Source: Acinetobacter sp. ANC 3832 (lineage in GTDB: Bacteria > Pseudomonadota > Gammaproteobacteria > Pseudomonadales > Moraxellaceae). Taken from it: DNA of 64,000 nt. Location: NCBI RefSeq assembly GCF_002135415.1, contig NZ_NEGJ01000007.1, forward strand, positions 62,001 through 126,000, in the 5' to 3' direction. Below the pieces are notes generated by a model. It was not told the origin of the DNA. It worked only from the letters and a program-made list of their open reading frames with translations, and did not search any database. Shown in pieces: positions 53,856-62,603 of the stretch. Every line of letters begins with the position of its first letter. Position 1 is the stretch's first letter. Position numbers and translations under genes: made by a program.

Positions 53856-55112
53856 TTAAGCAAAGAATTTAAGAATAAGTTGAATGACTGTTGCATTGAT
53901 CAAATCGACGAAGAATGCACCACATAAAGGAACAATTAAGAATGCTTTATGCGAAGGTCCATACATATTGGTAATTGCTTGCATGTTTGCGACGGCTGTA
54001 GGTGTTGCACCCATACCAAAACCACAATGTCCTGCTGAAAGTACAGCTGCATCGTAGTTTTTCCCCATGACACGGAAAGTAACGAATGCTGCATACAAAG
54101 CCATCGTAATGGTTTGCGCCCCTAAAATAACAACAAGTGGTCCTGCTAAATCAGCCAACTGCCATAATTTTAAAGATAACAAAGCCATTGCGAGATATAA
54201 CGATAATGATGCATTACCAAATACATCAATCGCACGATCAAATATCTTAACTTTGAATACGCTTTCTAATACATTACGTAAAATTACACCGCCAGCCAAA
54301 GTCCAAACAAAGGTTGGCAATTCAAACCATGTGCCTTTACTAAAACCTGTCATAAATTCTGCAAATGCTAAACACGCAGCAAACATCCCTAAAGTTGTAA
54401 TCGCATTGTCTGCTGTAATTAAACGAACTTGATGCGGATATTCAAAAGGTACAAATTCTGAAGAATCATTTTCTGCATTAAGTTTTGAATCACGTGCTTC
54501 TGCTTGTTTTTCTGTGTGCGGTTGAGCAAGTTCATAGCGATTAATTAAAAGCTTCGCCAATGGACCACCAATAATACCACCGATAATCAAGCCAAATGTC
54601 GCACTGGCCATCCCCAATGCCAATGCACCTTGAATCCCATGCTGGGTTTCTAAAATCTCACCCCACGCACCTGCTGTACCATGACCACCTGTTAAGGTAA
54701 TTGAACCTGCAATTAAGCCAACAAGCGGATCAATCCCCAATAAGGTTGCAAGGCTAATACCAACAAAGTTTTGTACAACAATAAATGATGCAACACAAAC
54801 AAGGAAAATAATTAACCCCAAACCACCTTCTCTCAATTTAGAAAAGTTTGCACTTAAACCGATTGATGCAAAGAATATGAGCATGAAGCTTGTTTGTAAT
54901 TCACTACTTGTGGAAATACTGTATCCCCACACGTTATGTACAATTAAAGAAAGAATTGCAGCAACCAAACCACCTGCAACAGGTTCAGGAATATTATAAC
55001 GTCTTAAAAAATCAATTTTATTGACTAAAAAACGACCCAACAATAAAACGATAACTGCTGCAATAAGCGTGTAAAACGCATTAAAAGTAAAGTCCATCTT
55101 ATTATCCATCAA
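53856..55112 (-). CDS. gltS: Sodium/glutamate symporter GltS
   Basis: Glutamate importer, 418 aa, with the GltS inverted-repeat architecture: NIPEPVAGGLVAAIL and later SAGHCGFGMGATPTAVANM. ITLTGGHGTAGAWG marks the first reentrant loop. The start is the first of two close ATGs (MMDNKMDFTFN). Length is close to E. coli GltS (401 aa) plus a hydrophilic loop near residue 200. Single gene; the spacer upstream contains the structured leader described separately. Confidence 0.95.
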   Translation of the reverse strand: MMDNKMDFTFNAFYTLIAAVIVLLLGRFLVNKIDFLRRYNIPEPVAGGLVAAILSLIVHNVWGYSISTSSELQTSFMLIFFASIGLSANFSKLREGGLGLIIFLVCVASFIVVQNFVGISLATLLGIDPLVGLIAGSITLTGGHGTAGAWGEILETQHGIQGALALGMASATFGLIIGGIIGGPLAKLLINRYELAQPHTEKQAEARDSKLNAENDSSEFVPFEYPHQVRLITADNAITTLGMFAACLAFAEFMTGFSKGTWFELPTFVWTLAGGVILRNVLESVFKVKIFDRAIDVFGNASLSLYLAMALLSLKLWQLADLAGPLVVILGAQTITMALYAAFVTFRVMGKNYDAAVLSAGHCGFGMGATPTAVANMQAITNMYGPSHKAFLIVPLCGAFFVDLINATVIQLILKFFA

Positions 55113-55378
55113 ATTGGTGTGATACTTTTTTGTTCTGCAGTCTTATTTTGTCAATAAAAACAAAACTCAATTCAAGCCATGCTTATCAACATAGACTCAT
55201 TAAAGCTGCACAACAAAAAGGAATGAAGAATAAATTTCAATAAATTGTAATCTTCCATTAAGCCTAACGGAACAATTTTAACTTACCGAATACAAAGTAT
55301 GCTGATTATGATTTCAGGAGCATCTCGAAATAAAATTTCAATAATTTAATTCGCGTGATTTGAGCAATTTCTACTGCT
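55113..55378. other. Spacer upstream of gltS
   Basis: AT-rich, no supported gene except the doubtful minus-strand frame at 55306-55458. It must contain the gltS promoter. Confidence 0.45.
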
Positions 55379-55458
55379 GATAAAAGGGGTGTTTTATCAT
55401 TCAGATAGAAAGACTGCTTAAGCATGAGGGGTAGTCTCATTTTAAGCTCCTGATTCAT
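55306..55458 (-). CDS. Doubtful 50-codon ORF overlapping the leader region
   Basis: The minus-strand frame MNQELKMRLPLMLKQSF... ends ..LLKFYFEMLLKS. It has no good ribosome-binding site and overlaps the hairpins of the leader on the other strand. It could be chance, or a small gene antisense to the leader. Too short for a database-free call. Confidence 0.25.
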   Translation of the reverse strand: MNQELKMRLPLMLKQSFYLNDKTPLLSAVEIAQITRIKLLKFYFEMLLKS

Positions 55459-55547
55459 GTGGTATGGGATTACACGTTCATAACAAAACGTGTGATAAAC
55501 AGATCTCGACGTACTCTCACGAGTATGAAAGACCTAAAATAAAAATG
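55379..55547 (+). ncRNA. Structured leader upstream of a 43-aa ORF
   Basis: Four inverted repeats in 170 bases on the plus strand: GATAAAA / TTTTATC (55379-55398), GCTTAA..ATGAG / CTCAT..TTAAGC (55416-55447), ACACGTT / AACGTGT (55472-55493), and TACTC-TCAC-GAGTA (55512-55525). The block ends at the strong ribosome-binding site of the small ORF. I do not recognise it as a known riboswitch. Confidence 0.45.
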
Positions 55548-55557
55548 AGGAGATATT

Positions 55558-55689
55558 ATGCAGATTTTTAAAAAAATATCTTCTCTTTTTTACAAAATAG
55601 ACCATAAGTTAGATTTATTAAAAACTGTTTTATATTTATTTTATGAATACTTGATTCATAAATTGATCTTTAGAGCTCTTAAAAAATAA
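55558..55689 (+). CDS. 43-aa basic, hydrophobic-core peptide with strong ribosome-binding site
   Basis: Reads MQIFKKISSLFYKIDHK, then LDLLKTVLYLFYEYLIHK, then LIFRALKK. The ATG follows TGAGGAGATATT, giving a near-ideal GAGGAG at a 6-base spacing, which is unusual for a chance ORF. A terminator begins 4 bases after the stop. The peptide is lysine-rich at both ends with one hydrophobic central helix and could be membrane-inserting. With the structured leader it resembles type I toxin genes in layout, but I do not recognise the family and no antisense RNA is proven. Confidence 0.6.
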   Translation: MQIFKKISSLFYKIDHKLDLLKTVLYLFYEYLIHKLIFRALKK

Positions 55690-55722
55690 AAAACTGAGAC
55701 ATAGAGCCTCAGTTTTTTAACG
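55690..55722. terminator. Bidirectional terminator between the small ORF and dcaP-like gene
   Basis: AAAAAACTGAG / CCTCAGTTTTTT with an ACATAGAG loop; serves both convergent genes. Confidence 0.75.
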
Positions 55723-55738
55723 ATGATTCTAAAATAAA

Positions 55739-57022
55739 TTAGAAATTATATTTAGCCATTAAGCCAAAACGATTATCTTTATACGATTGTCCTGCAAAAG
55801 TTTCACGCTTACCATTAACATATTCAACACCTAAATCAATTGGTTTAGCCGGCGAATAAATTACATTTAACCAACCTTGCTGAACTTTTTCATTCGCTGA
55901 CTGATTTGCTTTTGCAAAATCAGTACTGTTATCTGCAAAAAGAGCACCGTAAGCTAGAGTCGAACGTAAATTAGGTAATATTTTATAAGTTGCACCCACT
56001 TGGACCGCAGTAAATTCATTCTGCTCAATGCTACCATTAACAATAGAATATGCTGCATTACTACCATATAAATAATTGCTATTGCCCACTACATAAGAAG
56101 CATCAGCAAATACTTTTAGTGGATCTGAAACTTTAAAATCTGTACCTGCAGCAATACCCCAACCAGTATTATTATCACGTACAGCATCTGACTTGTAGTT
56201 TTCAACCATGACTCGTGCAGAAGCATTACCTTTACCTTCCGCATAACCCTGAACCACTTTAGCAGTTAATACAGGTAAGCTATATTTAACAACAGAATTC
56301 GCACCAGTACCTGCAGCAGTACTATTACCTTCTTCAGCAGCAACCAAAATTTTGGTTGTTGGTGCTAAATTGTAACTATAACGAACCTGTGGAATACGGG
56401 TTGTACCACCACCAGCATTGGTCGCAAAATCAATCATTTCAGGTGCATGACTAGAAAGGAAGTTTGATGTTGTTTGACCAAATAACCAATTGTTATAAGT
56501 TAAATAAGCATGACGAATACGTAAGTTTTCATTTACACCATTTCCAGCAAAATCAACCTCAACTTTACCACCAACTTTAGCATCGCCTACTGGTGTATCA
56601 AAATCTAGACCAATACGCGTTGTTTTTGCTGTCGCACGAAGTTTATCTTGAGCTTCACCAAGGCTTGAGCTGACTTTGTTAAAATCATCATCAGCACCTT
56701 CAATAATATAGTTAGCGTCACCACGGACGAAACCATATAAATTGATATTTGCACCATTCTTAGATTTCAAACTTGCTAAAGGTGAAGATGGTGCTGATAC
56801 CTGTGCAGGTTGAGCTTGTACTTCACGAATTTGAACTTGTTGCTGTTGTTGAACTTGTTGCTGTTGTTGAATGAGCGCTTTTAATGCTTGAACTTCATCA
56901 CGAAGTTGTTGAATTTCTTGTTTATCAGTTGCTGCTGCATTTGCAGAAGTCATCATTAATGCTGTAACAGTGATTGCTAAACCCTGTTGAAGAAAAGACT
57001 TACGAGTAAGGAACTGACTCAT
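55739..57022 (-). CDS. DcaP-like outer-membrane porin
   Basis: 427 aa with a signal peptide ending ANAA. The mature part starts with a coiled-coil (KQEIQQLRDEVQALKALIQQ), then a Q-rich stretch (polyQ with V), and a beta-barrel starting NLYGFVRGDANYII (about 100). The final residue is Phe, as in outer-membrane barrels. This layout of N-terminal coiled-coil plus barrel is that of DcaP channels of Acinetobacter, which take up negatively charged small molecules. AGGAG lies 6 bases before the ATG. It is single, and closed by its own terminator. Confidence 0.93.
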   Translation of the reverse strand: MSQFLTRKSFLQQGLAITVTALMMTSANAAATDKQEIQQLRDEVQALKALIQQQQQVQQQQQVQIREVQAQPAQVSAPSSPLASLKSKNGANINLYGFVRGDANYIIEGADDDFNKVSSSLGEAQDKLRATAKTTRIGLDFDTPVGDAKVGGKVEVDFAGNGVNENLRIRHAYLTYNNWLFGQTTSNFLSSHAPEMIDFATNAGGGTTRIPQVRYSYNLAPTTKILVAAEEGNSTAAGTGANSVVKYSLPVLTAKVVQGYAEGKGNASARVMVENYKSDAVRDNNTGWGIAAGTDFKVSDPLKVFADASYVVGNSNYLYGSNAAYSIVNGSIEQNEFTAVQVGATYKILPNLRSTLAYGALFADNSTDFAKANQSANEKVQQGWLNVIYSPAKPIDLGVEYVNGKRETFAGQSYKDNRFGLMAKYNF

Positions 57023-57419
57023 TTAACACTCCTAGATTTTATAATAAAACGCATCCGTGCATGCCTGACTTTTCAACCCCTAAAAACTGCTAAAAAATCA
57101 ATCACTCTGTTCCTGAGTAATATGATCAACTCTAAAAACAACGCACTTTTTGCTTGTAATAAACAATAAAAAAAGCTTTAAAACTTATAAGTAACATAAT
57201 GTGTATTAACACATAAGTGTAATCTAACAATTTCTGAACTTTATTGAAATCAGTTTTACCGACTATTGTTTAATAATCAATCATATTTTCAGATTAATAA
57301 TTCTGAATTCTTTATATATTCTAGGGCTTAGCTGTTTTTGTTTAAACTGATAACTTTCATTCGTACGACTATTGTATATAGTCTATAGCACGGAAGTAAC
57401 AGACCAAACTGGAGTTTTT
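57023..57419. other. 397-bp divergent promoter region
   Basis: Between the porin and nitroreductase genes. AT-rich; no ORF with support, no palindrome that stands out. Both promoters must lie here. Confidence 0.5.
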
Positions 57420-58124
57420 ATGAATTTAGAGCAAGTTCGCCTTGTTGATGAAGCAATTACAAGCCGTCATTCAGTACGTGCATTTTTAAATACCCCTATC
57501 GAAAAACAGATTATTAAAGATATTTTAAATGTTGCTGGCCGTGCACCTTCTGGAACCAATACGCAGCCTTGGAAGGTTTATGTAGTGACAGGACAAAAAC
57601 GAGAAGAGATGATTCAGAAAGTCTGTCAGACACAAATTGAAATCTTCAAAACCCCTGAGCTTGCAACTCAATACCAAGAAACATTCCTTTATTACCCTGA
57701 AAAATGGGTTTCACCTTTCATTGATCGTCGACGTGAAAATGGTTGGGGACTTTATGGTCTATTGGGCATACAAAAAGGTGAAAAAGAAAAAATGGCAGCA
57801 CAACACTTGCGTAATTATCAGTTATTTGATGCTCCTGTCGCTTTGTTCTTTACGCTCAATAAAGCAATGGGCATTGGCGCAAAAATGGATATTTCGATGA
57901 TGATTCAAAATGTCATGGTTGCTGCTAAAGCACGTGGTTTAGACACCTGTCCTCAAGCTGCTTGGAATCCGTTTCATTCTATTGTTTTAGAGGTACTAAA
58001 TGCGCCTGAAGATGAAGACTTAATTTGTGCGATTGCTCTTGGTTATGCAGATCCAGATCATATTGTGAATACATTTATTACACCACGTGAATCAGCAGAT
58101 AACTTTAGCGTATTTTTAGACTAA
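57420..58124 (+). CDS. Nitroreductase family protein
   Basis: 234-aa FMN-dependent reductase that uses NAD(P)H to reduce nitro compounds or quinones. The start is the ATG behind CTGGAG; an in-frame upstream ATG adds 16 unlikely residues. SRHSVRAFLNTPIEKQIIKDIL is the opening FMN-contact block, RAPSGTNTQPWKVYVV is the family signature near residue 42, and CPQAAWNPF and AIALGYAD follow. Single gene with its own terminator. The native substrate is unknown. Confidence 0.93.
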   Translation: MNLEQVRLVDEAITSRHSVRAFLNTPIEKQIIKDILNVAGRAPSGTNTQPWKVYVVTGQKREEMIQKVCQTQIEIFKTPELATQYQETFLYYPEKWVSPFIDRRRENGWGLYGLLGIQKGEKEKMAAQHLRNYQLFDAPVALFFTLNKAMGIGAKMDISMMIQNVMVAAKARGLDTCPQAAWNPFHSIVLEVLNAPEDEDLICAIALGYADPDHIVNTFITPRESADNFSVFLD

Positions 58125-58167
58125 TCAATAAGCTTCTTATATATGTGCATAATTAAAATGACATTAT

Positions 58168-58194
58168 AAAAAGAGACTCGATGGAGTCTCTTTT
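58168..58194. terminator. Bidirectional terminator between nitroreductase and bcr-like genes
   Basis: GAGACTC - GATG - GAGTCTC with A- and T-tracts on the sides. Confidence 0.85.
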
Positions 58195-58216
58195 CTCGAT
58201 ACAACATGCCACCTAA

Positions 58217-59431
58217 TTAATGCGCTTGTTTTAATTGTTGCTGTTTAGCGACTGCAAAAATGGCAAATAAACCAATGGAAGTGAAGAACAACATCAGAAT
58301 TCCCATATTAAACAGAGCATTCCAGACAAGGAAGTTCAACATCAACCCACCTAATAAACCGCAAGAAAATTGAATACTTCCCATCAGAGCACTTGCCGTA
58401 CCTGCTCTTGCCCCTTGCTGAGACATCGCCAATGCCATTGAGTTTGGGCCAGTAAAACCTATTCCTGAAACAGTCATGAATAATCCAAACATCACCATCC
58501 ATAAAGGCGCTTGAGTAATTAAACCTGAAATCACAATAATGACGGCTCCAGTTACCTGAATAATTCCCCCTGTTTTTAAGCGCTGAATCACCGTCAGTTT
58601 ACGTGCCAAACGTTTATTCAGTGAAGATAAAATAATGATCCCGAAGGCATTAAATCCAAATGCATAAGCAAAATTTTGCTGACTTAACTGATATTGATCC
58701 ATTAATACGGCTGAAGCTGAACTGATATAACAAAATAATGCACCGCCTGTGAAACAGCCTGCAATCATTGGATATCTAAAACTTTTATCCTTTAAAATTG
58801 CTGAATATAGAATAAAAACTTGTGCAAAATTAAGCTTTAATCGACGTTCAGGTTGTAGCGTTTCTTTAAAGAAAAAATGTACACAGAGTAAGCAAAACAC
58901 ACCAATCAAAGCCAAAGCAACAAAAATGGCATGCCAATTGAAAAAGTGTAAAATCCATGCACCTAGAGTGGGTGCTAAAATAGGCGCAATCCCCATAACA
59001 ATCATCATACTGGCAAAAGCCTGAGCAGAAGCTTGCATATCTAGGCGATCACGTATGGCTGCTCGAGCCATAACCACTCCGACACAACCACCCAATGCTT
59101 GCAAAATTCTTGCAGCAATCAAAAACCATTGATCTGTAGCAAAAACACAGAGCAAGCTTGCCAATGCGAAGAGCGTCATTCCAAAATATAATGGTTTCTT
59201 ACGCCCAATACGGTCACTAATCGGGCCATAAATCAATTGACCAATCGCTAAACCTAAAAAGTAAGCAGGTAAGGTATTGGCAATGATTGGCGTAGTTACT
59301 CCAAAATCATTCGCCATTTGTGGCAGTGCTGGTAAATACATATCAATGGACAACGGCCCCAATGATGTAAATAAAGCCAACAACATGATCCAACCTGTCG
59401 AATATTGTCGCCTAGTGTTTTGCTCAGACAT
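58217..59431 (-). CDS. Bcr/CflA-family multidrug efflux MFS protein
   Basis: 404 aa, twelve helices. The opening LFTSLGPLSIDMYLPALPQMANDFG and IGQLIYGPISDRIGRKKPLYFG (motif A) are typical of the Bcr/CflA branch, drug:H+ antiporters that export bicyclomycin, chloramphenicol or sulfonamides. RILQALGGCVGVVMARAAIRD is motif B/D. Diverges from the YccS gene across 127 bp. The drug specificity is not deducible. Confidence 0.94.
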   Translation of the reverse strand: MSEQNTRRQYSTGWIMLLALFTSLGPLSIDMYLPALPQMANDFGVTTPIIANTLPAYFLGLAIGQLIYGPISDRIGRKKPLYFGMTLFALASLLCVFATDQWFLIAARILQALGGCVGVVMARAAIRDRLDMQASAQAFASMMIVMGIAPILAPTLGAWILHFFNWHAIFVALALIGVFCLLCVHFFFKETLQPERRLKLNFAQVFILYSAILKDKSFRYPMIAGCFTGGALFCYISSASAVLMDQYQLSQQNFAYAFGFNAFGIIILSSLNKRLARKLTVIQRLKTGGIIQVTGAVIIVISGLITQAPLWMVMFGLFMTVSGIGFTGPNSMALAMSQQGARAGTASALMGSIQFSCGLLGGLMLNFLVWNALFNMGILMLFFTSIGLFAIFAVAKQQQLKQAH

Positions 59432-59558
59432 AAGGTTATTTCTAATTTAAATAGGAAGAATGCAGACAAGTTTACACGCTACATAGTATTATTTCGCCTG
59501 TAGATAAGTGAATCTTCACATTAACAATAGTATATTCAAATTATTTCTAACCACAGCA

Positions 59559-61751
59559 ATGGATAAGGATTCAACCTTGAATACTTGGCTGACCCAACTG
59601 CGTAAAGCAACATACAACACGACTTTTATGTATAACCTGCGCATGATTATCGCGTTTTCAGGTACAGCTTTTGTTCCTTATTTTTTGGGTCACCAATTAA
59701 TGACAATTCCGCTGACATTGGGTGTCGTTGCTGCGGGTTTAAGTGATATCGATGATCGTTTTTCGGTCAGAATTATGAATCTTATCTATACCTATGTAGG
59801 ATTTTTTATTACAGCCGCATCCATACAGTTTTTATTTCCTTATCCTTTTTTATTTGCAATTGGTTTAATTCTATCCTGTATCGGTTGGATTTTATTGGGT
59901 TCACTTGGTCGTCGTTATGCAACGATTTCTTATGGTTGTTTGGTGATTTCAGTATATTCAATGCTCGGTGTTCACCTCTTTGAAGAATGGTATGCACAAG
60001 CTGTGTTATTGGTCACAGGTGCAATGTGGTATGGCATCATTTCAACCATTAGTTTTCTATTGTTTCCAGTTCGGCAGGTTCAAGATAAATTATCGCAATG
60101 CTATTCTGCACTCGGTAATTTCTTATTTTCCAAGTCAAATTTATTTGATGTCGATATGACACCCGATAGCTATCAACAAAGTATGATTAGCTTATCTTTA
60201 GAAAATGTACAATTAATTACCTTTTTTAATGATATGAAAACTGCTCTGCTTACTCGCTTAAAAGGTGACCGAGGGCAAAAAGATACTCGTCGTAGTTTAC
60301 AATATTATTTTGTTGCTCAAGATATTCATGAACGTGCAGATTCAGCCCATATTGATTATCAAAAATTGGCAAAAATGTTTGAGCACAGTGATATTTTATT
60401 CCGCTTCCAACGTATTTTGTCACTACAAGGCAAAGCCTGTAAGGACTTAAGCGATAGCATTTTGCATCTTTCAACCTATCAACATAACAGCCGTTTTGAA
60501 CATTCTTTTAAGAATTTAAGACACTCTCTAGAAAAATTAAAAGATGAACAAAGCTATGATCAAATTTGGATCAATGCATTGTTTTCGCTCTATCAAAATT
60601 TAAAATCAATTGATGCACAATTGCGAAATGTTGAAACTGAACAGCATATCAAACTGGATAAAAATAAGAATTTTGAAACCCAGTTGAAAGATGACGATTT
60701 AAAAGGTTGGGATGATATTATCATTCGAATTAAACAAAATTTAACACCTGAATCCGTATTATTCCGCCATGCAATTCGAGTATCCATTGTTTTATTAATT
60801 GGCTATATTTTTGTTCAGGTTTCTCAAATAGAATATGGTTATTGGGTTTTATTAACCGCATTATTTGTCAGCCAACCCAATTTCAATGCGACAAAACGTC
60901 GTTTACGCCTACGAATTTTAGGCACTTTAGGCGGTATTATTCTTGGTTATGCTGTGCTCTATTTTGTGCCCTCTATTGAAGGGCAACTTTTATTATTGGT
61001 GATTAGTGGCGTACTCTTTTTTGATTTACGCAGTAAACAATATGCCCAAGCAACTGCTTTTATTACCATTATGGCTTTAATTAATTTCAATTTAGATGGC
61101 TTAGGTTTTGAAGCTGCTGTCCCTCGTATGGTCGACACGATTATTGGTTGTGCATTGGCATGGTTTGGTGTCAGCTTTATTTTCCCTGACTGGAAATTCC
61201 GTCGTTTACCACGCACTATTACCCGTTCCTTAGAAGCGCAGTGTAACTATTTATCTGAAGTCGTGATGCAATACCATCAGGGTCGTAACAATGGTTTGAA
61301 TTATCGTATTGTACGACGTGCGGCACACAATACCGATGCTGAAGTTGCATCACTCATTTCGACCTTAGCCACTGAACCTGATTTTGATCCTACGCAGAAA
61401 GCATTGGCATTTGAGTTTCTCTGTCTCAATCACACTTTTATTAGCTATATTGCCGCTTTAGGTGCACATCGTGAACAAATCCATGATGCAGAAATTTTAG
61501 CGCTACTCGATCAAGCTTTAGATGATATTAAAGGCGCTTTATTAGGGGATGAGATGCCTGATCTATCCACACATAATATGTTGCAAACCATTCGTACACG
61601 TTTAAACAGTACAGATGAAGACTCATCTAAGGCATTGATAATATTACAACAACTTTCGCTTATGTTTAGTATTTTAAAACGATTAAGTACGTTAAAACAA
61701 AGCCTAAGTCATGACCGTGATGATCAATCTACTGAATTGGCTTCACTCTAA
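59559..61751 (+). CDS. yccS: YccS/YhfK (FUSC)-family membrane protein
   Basis: 730 aa from the chosen ATG (MDKDSTLNT); an upstream in-frame GTG is unlikely. Two membrane modules (about 20-195 and 395-530), each of about six helices, are separated by a long cytosolic coiled region. The FUSC motif appears in the second module: LLTALFVSQPNFNATKRRLRLRILGTLGGIILG. Family members are thought to be proton-driven exporters of aromatic acids (AaeB-like) or of unknown role. Single gene, divergent from bcr. Substrate unknown. Confidence 0.92.
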   Translation: MDKDSTLNTWLTQLRKATYNTTFMYNLRMIIAFSGTAFVPYFLGHQLMTIPLTLGVVAAGLSDIDDRFSVRIMNLIYTYVGFFITAASIQFLFPYPFLFAIGLILSCIGWILLGSLGRRYATISYGCLVISVYSMLGVHLFEEWYAQAVLLVTGAMWYGIISTISFLLFPVRQVQDKLSQCYSALGNFLFSKSNLFDVDMTPDSYQQSMISLSLENVQLITFFNDMKTALLTRLKGDRGQKDTRRSLQYYFVAQDIHERADSAHIDYQKLAKMFEHSDILFRFQRILSLQGKACKDLSDSILHLSTYQHNSRFEHSFKNLRHSLEKLKDEQSYDQIWINALFSLYQNLKSIDAQLRNVETEQHIKLDKNKNFETQLKDDDLKGWDDIIIRIKQNLTPESVLFRHAIRVSIVLLIGYIFVQVSQIEYGYWVLLTALFVSQPNFNATKRRLRLRILGTLGGIILGYAVLYFVPSIEGQLLLLVISGVLFFDLRSKQYAQATAFITIMALINFNLDGLGFEAAVPRMVDTIIGCALAWFGVSFIFPDWKFRRLPRTITRSLEAQCNYLSEVVMQYHQGRNNGLNYRIVRRAAHNTDAEVASLISTLATEPDFDPTQKALAFEFLCLNHTFISYIAALGAHREQIHDAEILALLDQALDDIKGALLGDEMPDLSTHNMLQTIRTRLNSTDEDSSKALIILQQLSLMFSILKRLSTLKQSLSHDRDDQSTELASL

Positions 61752-61844
61752 ATTTGCCTCGTAAATTGGTACAATATACTCACTGATTGTACTAATTTAA
61801 TGCTAAACTCTGCCTAGTTTTAAACATACATTGTTATTGACACT

Positions 61845-62405
61845 ATGACCGCGAAAAATCTTTACGCTTATACCTTACAACCTGTTCCTTATGAAGTTTC
61901 TGAAGCTGAACAACGTTATGCACAATTGTTGATTTGGCGAAGTACAAATAAAATTGGAACCAAAGCTTGGGCAATTATGGGCGTAATTGTTGCGCTTTCA
62001 TTATTGGGTATTATTTTTATAAAAAACTACTCAACTATTATTTTTTGGGTGGCACTTGCCTGTGTTGCAATTTACCTTCTTGTCCGTAAGTTCGGTTTAG
62101 AATGGTACGTTAAACGCAAAATGAATGAATTCCCTGCTCAGGAAATTAAAGGCATTAAATTAGGTGTTCAGCCTCACGGCATTGTGATGCGTCAAAATAT
62201 GAATGGTCAAGAAGGTGTTGGTACCATCGCTTGGAAAGATATTTACGAATGGTATAATACGCCAGAGTTCCTATTGGTGAACTTCAAAGTAAAAGATCAA
62301 CAAGGTGCGTATATTTTACCAAAACGTATGGATAGCAAAAACTTCCCTTTCAGCTCTGTACGTAAACACTTAAAAGAAGTGGTTGGCGAGCCTAAAACAC
62401 TTTAA
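61845..62405 (+). CDS. YcxB-like membrane protein
   Basis: 186 aa. Two adjacent transmembrane helices (about 43-82: IMGVIVALSLLGIIFI and IIFWVALACVAIYLLV) precede a soluble C-terminal domain with GVQPHGIVMRQNMNGQEGVGTIAWKDIYEWYNTPEFLLVNF and ILPKRM. The pattern of a PH-like domain with I-x-W-K-D-I-x-E-W and I-L-P-K-R is that of YcxB-like proteins; function unknown. It starts 93 bp after yccS and has its own terminator, so it may be co-transcribed with it. Confidence 0.8.
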   Translation: MTAKNLYAYTLQPVPYEVSEAEQRYAQLLIWRSTNKIGTKAWAIMGVIVALSLLGIIFIKNYSTIIFWVALACVAIYLLVRKFGLEWYVKRKMNEFPAQEIKGIKLGVQPHGIVMRQNMNGQEGVGTIAWKDIYEWYNTPEFLLVNFKVKDQQGAYILPKRMDSKNFPFSSVRKHLKEVVGEPKTL

Positions 62406-62442
62406 TTCTAAGTTGTAATAAACTTATATAAAGAAGTCGAAT

Positions 62443-62468
62443 AAAAGCCTCCTTTTTCGGAGGCTTTT
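62443..62468 (+). terminator. Terminator after the YcxB-like gene
   Basis: AAAAGCCTCC - TTTTTC - GGAGGCTTTT, 6-bp GC core with flanking A/T tracts. Confidence 0.85.
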
Positions 62469-62507
62469 CTATGAGTTATACTCATAAAACTAATCACCAA
62501 TAAAAAT

Positions 62508-62526
62508 GATAATGAGAATAAATATT
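62508..62526 (+). promoter_or_regulatory. Fur box upstream of the PepSY reductase
   Basis: GATAATGAGAATAAATATT matches 15 of 19 Fur consensus positions, about 78 bp before the ATG. Confidence 0.7.
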
Positions 62527-62603
62527 ATCTACAAATACATATTCTCTACCGAGTCTTCAGTTATAATTTCGCCATCTAAAAACTCACACCTCTCTCAACA
62601 CTC

